Positions 1 to 8,400 of a stretch of 13,122 nt of DNA are shown one piece after another (positions within the stretch are counted from its first letter, which is position 1; the number at the start of each line of letters is the position of its first letter). This DNA is from Parachlorella kessleri. Lineage: Eukaryota; Chlorophyta; Trebouxiophyceae; Chlorellales; Chlorellaceae. The stretch lies in the NCBI GenBank assembly GCA_001598975.1, contig BBXU01001025.1, forward strand, positions 1-13,122, written 5' to 3'. The notes beneath the pieces are model-generated. The model did not search any database, was not told the DNA's origin, and saw only the letters and a list, made by a program, of their open reading frames with translations. The position numbers were made by a program, and so were the translations under genes.

Positions 1-131
1 CCCCGCCTATCCCCACCCACCCACCCACCCACACGACACACACGCGCCTTCCATCCCAGTGTCCATCACTCACCGGCTTCCTTTCTAAATAAACCAGTGA
101 CGACTGCTGTGCCCCTGCTGTGCCCCCGCAG
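1..131 (+). other. 3' part of a PPR-gene intron
   Basis: This stretch precedes the first recognisable PPR exon and ends in a pyrimidine-rich tract with a CAG acceptor at 129-131. It contains a (CCCA)n run near its start and no coding signal that I can recognise. I infer it is the end of an intron whose upstream exon lies outside the window. The alternative, a 5' leader, is unlikely because the open frame at 132 begins inside a PPR-like sequence without an ATG. Confidence 0.55.
11..32. repeat. (CCCA)n microsatellite
   Basis: About five tandem CCCA units lie in the intron upstream of the first visible PPR exon. It is a simple-sequence tract with no sign of function beyond a pyrimidine-rich intron. 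Confidence 0.8.
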
Positions 132-1560
132 GAATCAGGCCTGGAGCCCGCTGTCCAGACCTACACCTCCCTCATAGCGCTCTGTGCCTACAAGCGCATG
201 CCGGGCCTGGCCCGCAGCATGCTGGGCGACATGCGGGAGCGGGGGCTGGAGCCCACGCTGCACACCTACAATGCGCTGCTTAAAGTGGAGTGCCACTGCG
301 GGGGCGGGCTGGACGTGGCACTACAGCTCATTCAGGTGTGGTTGATTGGGTGGCGGCCCCGCTTTGCCATTTCTAGGGATAAGGGAGAGCTTTTGCGGTC
401 ATCTCCTGGAGGTCACGACACCGCCTTTGTGATGTGCCGCTGCAGTGGCGGACTGGGTGGGGCGCTGCAGCTTCTTGTACATGCAAACCACAGGCAGGGG
501 CTAGCAAAACTCTGTTGGACGTGCGCCGGCGCTGGGGCGGGCGGTTGCTGCATGAAGAATAGCTGGTTAGTTTTTGTTAGCGGCCATGCATAGATTGGGG
601 TTGTGGTGGGCTGCATGGCAAGCAATACCAAGCACGGATTCCCCTTCCCGGCTGTGTTCTGATGGGTGTTGTTCTCCTGATCTTCTCACTGCCCTGTGTG
701 ATTTGTCATAGGTGTGTCCTGTGTTCACTGCCTTGAACAGGACATGCAGCACCGGGGCATCACACCTGACGAGGTCAGCTGGCGTACTGTGTTATCGGCC
801 GCAAAGTTTGTGGGACGGAGTGACATAGCCGAGCTGGTGGGTCGTTGGGTATCTGCGTTGTATGCTGGGTATGTCTCATGCCTTTGGTGGGTTGGGCATC
901 AGCACTGGTCTCTGCATGTGGGATCATGCATGCGATGTTTGCAAGGAGGAAGGGACTTGCGGATGCTCGCCGTTGTAGCAGAATTTGCATGGACGGCATA
1001 GTGGCAGGCGAGTGAGAGTGGAGGAGACCAGTTGTGACATGTTTATTGACTGTGGCATACAGAGGGTCACCAAAGTAATTCATCCGATGTGACAGGGCAG
1101 CGGCCAGAAGGTACCATCACCAGGCAGTCAAGCTTTCTGAGGAATGGGATGGAAAACGTCAGCTTCCTTGAATATGACTTTCTCACCCTTTGCGTGTCAT
1201 GTCTAGATGTTTCCATACTGCCCTCTCCTGCAGGCGCGCAAGAGGCTCCTAGGGGGCCCTTCAGGCGCGGCTGAGCCCCTGTCATGGATCTCGCCAGAGC
1301 AGACGGACGAGGCCCACCACGCATCGCTGCAGCATGGGGATCCACAGCAGGCACAGCAGCACCAGCAGGCGGCACAGCAGGGCCAGCAGGAGGGGTGGCA
1401 AGGCTATTATGCCTCTAATGTTGGCTTTGATGAAGACGAGGAGGACGATGGCGTACAGGGAAGGTGCATGACCGAAGCTGGGCAGAAGGGAGGTGGTCAT
1501 GCAGGGGATGCTGAGAGTGTTCTGGCATCTGGAGATGCCGGAAGGGGTGACGGACCTTGA
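132..1560 (+). CDS. P-class pentatricopeptide repeat (PPR) protein, 3' end (5' partial)
   Basis: Three exons are visible: 132-335, 741-836 and 1234-1560 (stop TGA), all joined in phase 0, giving 208 residues. Introns run 336-740 (GTGTGG..ACAG) and 837-1233 (GTGGGT..GCAG). The first two exons encode PPR helices: TYTSLIALCAYKRMPGLARS then LGDMRERGLEPTLH, next TYNALL..GGLDVALQLI joined to DMQHRGITPDEV, then SWRTVLSAAKFVGRSDIAEL. That is two full 35-36-residue motifs and the start of a third, with the usual TY at the front and M..RG..P at the back. The last exon is not PPR-like: it is Gln/Ala-rich, then acidic (DEDEEDD), then Gly-rich. PPR proteins of this class generally bind organellar transcripts; the specific target cannot be told. 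The 5' exons lie outside the window. The second junction is less certain than the first because family similarity stops there. Confidence 0.8.
429..479 (+). repeat. Diverged intronic copy of PPR exon 1 3' end
   Basis: This intronic segment matches exon positions 285-335 at a fixed offset of 144 nt. Over the first 16 codons I count about 35 of 48 identical bases. Translated in the exon frame it reads VMCRCSGGLGGALQLL, against VECHCGGGLDVALQLI in the exon. Many differences are at third codon positions. The frame is open from the exon through the copy until a stop at 591-593. Confidence 0.7.
1325..1450 (+). other. Gln-rich and acidic low-complexity tail of the PPR protein
   Basis: Within the last PPR exon, CAG/GCA-rich codons give a Q/A/H-rich stretch (QQAQQHQQAAQQGQQ) followed within about 15 residues by an acidic run (FDEDEEDD). 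Such tracts are common in green-algal proteins with CAG microsatellite expansion. It is probably disordered and shows no catalytic motif. Confidence 0.65.
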
Positions 1561-1942
1561 GGTCGCTACATGTTATGCTCCTCGCTCTCCTGGTCTGTGA
1601 TGCTGCCGTGGCACCCTGGAAGTGCTCCATCTGGTGTCACAGGGAGGTAGTCATTGGAATCAATGGCACAGCGGTTGACACGGCAGGAGGAGTATCTGTT
1701 AGCCAATGTGCCTGCCGCCAGAGTGTAGGGTCTTATGATCAAGCTGTTCAGGATGGAAGAAGTCCAGTGAAGCTTGGTTGTCAAGGAGTGGTCAGAACGA
1801 GCGCAACATTCGGGCAGGAAGTTATATCGCTTAAAGGTTTCACAACTCGCGCCCCTGGAACGTCCCTTCTTTGAGTTCACAGCTGGCGCGCCTTGCTCAT
1901 CCCTGTGTCAGCGCTGCTTCATGTGGCCCTCCATAACGGCCC

Positions 1943-1947
1943 TTACA
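1943..1947 (-). terminator. Candidate TGTAA poly(A) signal for the GluRS gene
   Basis: Minus-strand TGTAA, about 400 nt downstream of the GluRS stop codon. TGTAA is the usual polyadenylation signal in chlorophyte algae, and a 3' UTR of several hundred nt is typical there. The motif is only five bases long, so chance occurrence is possible. Confidence 0.3.
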
Positions 1948-2221
1948 ACAGCCAAGCACCACCTTTTGCCAGACACCAACGCCACTGAGGAGTGCTGCCT
2001 GTAGCAGGGCCTTGCAGGGGTCCTTTTCCGTCATAACGCTCGGTAAGGACCCCAGCTGGTCATGCACTGCAAATCCTTGCATCCAGTACACGCTGGTTGC
2101 TGGAATTTCACATTGTCAGACCCAACTGCTATTTGCAGCTCAAACAGTCCCCTCGCCACCACGTCCGCCCCAATGAGCGTCCTGGCCCTCCGGGAAGTGC
2201 TCTGCTACCCCTCTGCTCTTT

Positions 2222-2239
2222 TGCTGCTGCTGCTGCTGC
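2222..2239. repeat. (TGC)6 / (GCA)6 microsatellite
   Basis: Six perfect TGC units lie in the convergent 3' region, about 107 nt past the GluRS stop codon and so probably in its 3' UTR, where they read as GCA/CAG repeats. A polymorphic-length marker is plausible; no function is evident. Confidence 0.85.
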
Positions 2240-2345
2240 TTGCCTCCTACTGGGGGAGCCATGCTGTCTTGGCACGCCCGCAATCTTGGATCGTCTGGTG
2301 CACCAGCTCTCCTAATGACTTGAGCGCCGACCCATTGCGGCTGCC

Positions 2346-5300
2346 CTAACTCTTCTGTTGCCTGCCGTCCGGTATGTTGAAGAGCACCATCGGCTTGTAG
2401 GGTCTCAGCAATGGCTGGTCCACAATGTAGTAGCCCTGTAGGAGAGGGGGCGTGGCACCAGTCATGCTTGCCCATGCTTGAGCAAGGTGATTGGTTAAGT
2501 GAACGTGGTCCTCAGGGCCACGACTGCTGTGTGAAGGAGCCCCGTACGGGGTGACATGGCCACATCCTGAAAGACTGTGCAGTCAGAAGGCACGAGTGCT
2601 ATGCCGAGCGGCTGGGCCCCAATGTAGTGCCGTGAAGTCCAAGGCGGCCCAAAAGAAAGAGACATCTAGCTGTGATGAAGTGCAGGTATTATCTCCCTAC
2701 AAGTGCGCTGGCTGTGTGCCATGCAGCCCTGTGCAGCCTTGCACAGAAGCACCCTACCTGCTGCACCCTGCATAAGTTTGCCAGCTGACATGAGTACCCA
2801 ACTGTGCGATTCCCGGTTTGCACCAGCCAAGTGCAGAAGGGCACAAGCAGCCACAGTCTGCAAAACAACGGCACCTGCGTCCTGGTATGACTCACCTTCC
2901 GCTCCAGTTGGATGACGTCGCCCTTCTGCAGCGTCCGCATGTTGGCGTCACCCACAGCCTCAATCACCGTCTTCTGCTCGCAAGGAGTAGCAACCCAAAG
3001 GTCAAGGATTAGAAGTCAGGCAAGCCCCAGAGCATAACTGCATCCAGTCCTGTCTGTACCAACCACCACTACCTCTCCTCCGTTCTCACAGCGTGCCACA
3101 ATAAACAAAGGCAAGCAGGGAGATGGTGGAATTAGTTGCAGCACCTCGGTTCCCATCGCAGCCACCTCCGAAGTCACACTCAACCTGGGCTCCCATGCAG
3201 TTGTAAAAATGCTGCCCCTTGCACGGCCCTGACAAGCCCAGCTCAGCTTACACATGAAGCCTAGGACCTGCCGCCGCTACCACGCTGAGACGGTACAGAG
3301 ACACTGTTGGCACCCAACCATGACTCACCGAGTCGTAGTTCACAAAGTCCTCAAAGGCGTCCTCCTCCTCCATCTTTCTCTTGGTGATGAGGTAGCCAAA
3401 CTGCTGCAGCTCCAGCGGCACCAGCTCCTCGCTGCCCGCCAGCCACGTCAGCTTGAGCTTGGTCTTCTTGAAGTCGCCCGCAAGGTGCAGCTCTGCAGGT
3501 GAAACACGAGCTTTGTTTGCTGTCGTGGCGGGCATTGGTTGTCTGCTTACCAGGGCAGCCACCCTACTTCGGTATCAGTCCTCGTGAAATTGCCCGCAAC
3601 ATGCAGCAGACGAGGAAGCGAGTGCGTGCATGCGTGCGTGCTTTGGTAGGGGTGGGGGCAAGAACAGGTGAGTGGAGCAGGGTGGGTACCTGGGGCACCT
3701 GCCCCGACATCCCAGCGCCCTGCACTGCCCATAGCGCCTGCCCACGCTCACCCCCGCAAACAGCAGCTACTCCACCCAGGCAACAACATCGCCACAGCTG
3801 GCGCCCACCTGCACCAATTGCGGTGACGGCGCCGCTCGCGGCATCCCGCTGTATGCTGCGGATGATGGCGTTGCCCCAGTCCATGAGGGTCACTTCCTCA
3901 CCCTCGGACACGGCTGCTGCGTCCGCCTGGTCAAGCCAGATCTCCTGCAGACAGGTGGGATGGGGAGTGACGTGAGGGTAGACACGACAAGTCTTCTTCC
4001 ACAAAGCAAGAGTATGGCAGCCAAGGGTAGGGCAACCAAGCTCTCATTGTGTGTTGCCAGAGGTGACCTGATCGGCACAGCTGAAGCAGCTATTCTGGGA
4101 CACAGCAGAAGCTAAACAGCAGAAGGCAAGCATGGATCAACATCCAGAGTCCCGCAGCTGCAGCACCTCGAACACGCCAGCCGGACCTCCCGGCTTCAGC
4201 TAACGGAGGCAAGCGTAATACAACAGCAGGGTCCCTCTCTTGGGCAAGATGACCGGGCCACCCTCCATGAGTCGACCCTCCATGGCCTGTTCTGCCGCTT
4301 GACAGCAGGGTGCTTTCGCAGCAGCCAAGACAAGGCAGCTGTCGAGCGACCTTTGCTGCTGCGCGGAAGATCGCTAGCCTTCCATTGCCCACAGCCAAAC
4401 TCAGATTTCCAACAGCATGAACTCACGCTGGTGCGCAGTTGGGCCTTCTTGCCGGCGGGCGGGTATTTCTTGTGCCGCGGGATGGTCACAAATTCGGGCT
4501 CTGCCGGGCCATTTGTCAGCCGCACGGGCACCCTGCACAGCGAGGAAGGGTTCCGAGCAGGAATGAAGCAGTGGTAGGGAACGACGGTCACATCCCTGGT
4601 CTCAGAGCCGTTGAGCGATGCAGCATTAACACACACTGCAGGCGGTCAGAAAGACCACCAGAACCAAAGCAAGCCAGCTGCCCCTGGCCGGTGATAAGAG
4701 GGGCAGCAGCAGCAGGTTTCCCTTACCAGCACACAGGACAAGTAAACAAGCTGTAAAACGAGCAATCCCAACAGGTTCGCAAAAGGTATGATACCCATCT
4801 ATGAGCCAGGTGAGAGCCGACATACCAAATGGGAAAGGCACTCACTTGCCGGTCACCTCCACTGCTGTGTGACGTGGGCAGACCGGGTCGATGACCTTCT
4901 TATTGATGGTCCAGATCTTGTCCCACTCCTGCAGGACATGTCAACCATGGCGAGAAGAGTATGACGACCAATGTGGTGCCTTCACAGCTGCCCAGGCATT
5001 GCCGCCGCACCCAACTCAGCAGGTACAGCTCCAGGCATTGCTTTACGACGAAGAACATGCACTCCCCCACTACTTACCTGGCATGCAAGCTCCTTGCAGG
5101 CACCATGGCTGCGTGCCAGGCCTGGATCACTCCCATTTCACCTTACCACACAAAACTTGCCCAGCCCCCTCCTCATCTTTCACAAAGCTCCAACTGATGT
5201 GCACCTAAGCCAAGGGTACCTGGTGCGTCACACTCTGGGCAGCGTCCCCTGGCTGATTGGTTGGGTTGTAAAGTGGGCCTTAAGGTAACTTCCAGCCAAG

Positions 5301-5414
5301 CGTACCAGTGTAACTCCCAGCCAAGCCTACCTGGTACGTCACATTCTTGGAGGCCCCTTGGCTGAGGATGAACTCCTTGAGAGCCTCCAGCTGCAGACCC
5401 CGCCGCATCATGCC
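2346..5414 (-). other. GluRS exons 14-20: stem-contact and beta-barrel anticodon-binding region
   Basis: Residues 496-741. Exon 14 is the junction after the catalytic core ([20 protein letters not shown]). Exon 15 ([20 protein letters not shown]) starts the beta-barrel part shared by eukaryotic GluRS and GlnRS. Exon 16 has [15 protein letters not shown], exon 17 [18 protein letters not shown], exon 18 [20 protein letters not shown] followed by [17 protein letters not shown], and exon 19 [20 protein letters not shown]. The protein ends [14 protein letters not shown], the normal family C-terminus. No WHEP or other appended domain follows. Introns between these exons are 313-460 nt. Confidence 0.9.
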
Positions 5415-8400
5415 CTGCGCAAGGACACACCAAGGGCTGCTGTGACTACCGTCCACACCGCTGCCGGAATGTCTGTAGGCAGTAACTTGGCCCGCAAGGT
5501 ACCTACGCCCCACATTGTTTGTTGCTTTGGCTTGCGTGCAAGCGGCTAGGGTGCACCTTGTGCTACCCGCCATCTCAAAGGTGCACAGAGCACACCACCA
5601 GGGTGAGGCAGTGCCCTTGGAGAGATGGCAAGGGTAATGGCGGCAAGCACTACATGACCCCAACTATTGCGATGCCACAGGAGTTGCTGTCCACACCATG
5701 TGTCTCAGACCTCTCGAGCCCGTGTAGCTCAAAGCTGCCGGCGCGCTGCATGCATGGCCAGCTTGACATGCCAGCGACCCTGCCATGCGCGCATCCTAGG
5801 AAAGGAACAACCTAGGAAAGGAGCAACTGAAGTTGCTTTTGCTGCACTGGAGTCCTTATGCTGCACAGGTAGCCTCTCCATAGAAGGCTGTGATTCTAGC
5901 AGGGCAAAAACACTTCAACCTGTAGCCGCACCTGGACTGTAGGCATGCGTGGGTCATCCCAGCCCTCCACGATTCCCTTGTTCACAAACCACGTCAGCTT
6001 GCGCTTGGACAGCACGGTGTGCACAAAGGACAGCCTGCAAGCGCGCGTGCGGCACACGTCGACATAAACCCGAGCCAGAACCCACGTGGATCAACCTTGG
6101 CAGGCCCACCGTGCCAAGAGCACCCAGCGTGACAGGGCACACACAGCGCAGCGAGAACAGGTCCGCCCCAACAAGCCGCCGCCCACAACAGCCTTAGCTT
6201 ATCTCAGGGAGAGACCTACTGGCTCAGCACTAAGGCAGAATTCAGGCTCATTCTGCATCCAGCACTGTCAGTCCAGCCCAACCCAGCTCTCACGCCCTGT
6301 TCGCACTACCCGCCACCCATGCTAACAACAGCGGCCGCATGGAGGCCAGCTTCGGCATTCCAAGTCTGCGCATGAAAAAATCAGCTCCTCGAGGGACTCG
6401 GGCCACCGGACTTTCAATCCTGCTGCCAGATGTCAAAAGATGTCAAGGAGAAGCGCGGCTAGCAACCCACCTGGCATAATCCCAAATCTGCACGTGAGGC
6501 AGCTCCGGCCAGACCGACTGCTGCAGCCGCAGGATCCAGTAGAACTGGGCCTGCTCAGCAAAGCAGAAGCAGGACAAAAGGGGTTAAAAGCCGCCTCTGG
6601 GAATGGCTAATGCTGCTGAAGCAGTGGTGTTCTCGCCTCCTGCTCTCACCATACAACACGACTCTACGGCAACATCTGAAATGGCCTTCATGGCCAGCGC
6701 ACTTGAACAAGGGCAAGCAAAAGTATCGCCCGGCATGCCCAACACAGCCGGCTTGCTGCCGTTGCAATCTGTCACGGGCAAAGCCCTGTGTGGAGACCAT
6801 CCAGCAGCCCTGTCAGTGCCGCGTCTCCCCAGGTAAAGGACCCGTCGCTCAACCCTTGCATGATTCAGCTAGGCTCACCACCTGGCCTGCCAGACCCCAC
6901 AGTGCCCCACAACTAAGGAATACTAAAACCCCTTAAAGATCCTCGCATCCTACCCGGGACCTCACCCACCTCGCGGTCTTTGTACTCGCTAGTGCGCATG
7001 GCATGCGTCACGCCCTCGTACGCATCCACAAAGGGGCAGGCAAAGTCATAGGTGGGGTAGCACTGCACAGCACATGGAGACGGTTGTCACAGCATGCCCT
7101 GCGTGAGGCACCTCTCCATGCATTGCCCTGGGAGTGCCCGACAGGCGCAGCCGAGGTCAGGGCTAGGGCAGCCAGTGCGGCAACAGGTCTGTGTAACGGT
7201 TTCTAAAGGGGTAGGCAATAGCGCAGGCTGGTGCCGATGGTAGCAGGCTTGACAACACATTCCTTTTGTGGATCACCGCACTCATCCTACCCAGAGCAAG
7301 GGCAGCCCATATAAGAGACCACCAGTCTCGCACAGGCACGCTGGCCAAAACTTGCACAAGCAGAACGCGTTTGCAGTACCACACTTGCACAACCAGTCCT
7401 TTCATGACGCGGTGAAAGATATCTGTGCCTTCTGCTAGCAGAAAATACGCCGTAAATGTGTTAGGAGATAAGCCCTTGCCCAGTGCACCTTGTATTTGTT
7501 GCCCGTCCGCCAGTGGTGGGTGGGGTTGCAGCGGTAGCACACCGGGTCGCGCAGCGCCTTGTTGGCCGCAGTCATGTCCAGCTTGATGCGCATGCAGTTC
7601 CGCAGGCCTGCAGCGGCGGCACAGAGCAAAGTCCGTCTCTCTTTCCTCTTGGCCAAAAAAAACCTAGCAAGGAGGGTTCTGGAGGTACACAAGGAGGGCA
7701 ACCTGTGCGGCGGGCGACGATGGCTCCTGTCAAGCTTGCTACGCCCGCTTATAAGGGCCAGTGGAGACGCTGCAACATGCGTTGGGCAGGCAGGCATCCC
7801 GGCAGGCATTCAAAAGGCCGTGAGCAGCAAAACAGGTAGCACCGCAGTACAGCCGGTGTCCCAATGCTTTAGGGAGGACTTTCCCATGGATGCAAGTAGC
7901 TGCAGCCTGCATTGCCCGGGACAGCTCGGGAGTGGTTTCCCACTAGAGACACATGCGGCCATAGCACGACACCTCGACATTACAACAAGGAGGGCAGATC
8001 CTTGACATGGCCATATAGCTTCAGGCCAGCTGGCAGAGTGCCCCGCAAACAAGCTGACAGCACGACAGGGTCACAACCATGGTCACAATCATAGTCACAA
8101 GCAGCAGGGGCCGTCACAAGGTACTTGCCCACCTTCTTCGGTGCCAGCGTGCATCTCCTGGAAGATGCGGAGATTCTCCTCCACGCTGCGGTTGCGGCAT
8201 GCACTTTCGATGCCCTCCATGCGCTCCTACAGAACACAAAGGGTATGCATGATACCATCACCAGCGCAGGGCGCCCAGCACGGGTGTAGCTTTCACTCGA
8301 CCCATCCACCATTGACCAATGCTGTCACGACAGTGGAGCACCGGGCATGGTGGGTGCACCACTGTCAGGTTGTGGTGGCCACCACGGATGCCTCCTTTGC

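Larger units (their letters stand above)
1561..2345. other. Convergent 3' intergenic region between the PPR gene and GluRS gene
   Basis: These 785 nt separate two convergent stop codons. Overlapping open frames occur on both strands but none resembles a protein family, and their composition matches the introns. The region should hold both 3' UTRs. I found no TGTAA (the chlorophyte poly(A) signal) on the plus strand here; one lies on the minus strand at 1947-1943. A (TGC)6 repeat is present. Confidence 0.7.

Noticed and set aside
120..593. A single 157-residue uninterrupted reading frame
   Set aside because: PPR similarity stops at 335 at a GT donor and resumes at 741 in matching phase. The frame has no ATG at its start, and the later part is intron containing an echo copy.
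1566..1880. Overlapping 100-residue frames on both strands in the convergent 3' region
   Set aside because: No family resemblance, no supporting start context, and equal openness on both strands, as expected in GC-rich non-coding DNA.
6870..6895. A gtggtgag block resembling the exon 11 donor, 88 nt downstream
   Set aside because: Only the donor consensus matches; the 15 bases before it agree at about five positions, as expected by chance.
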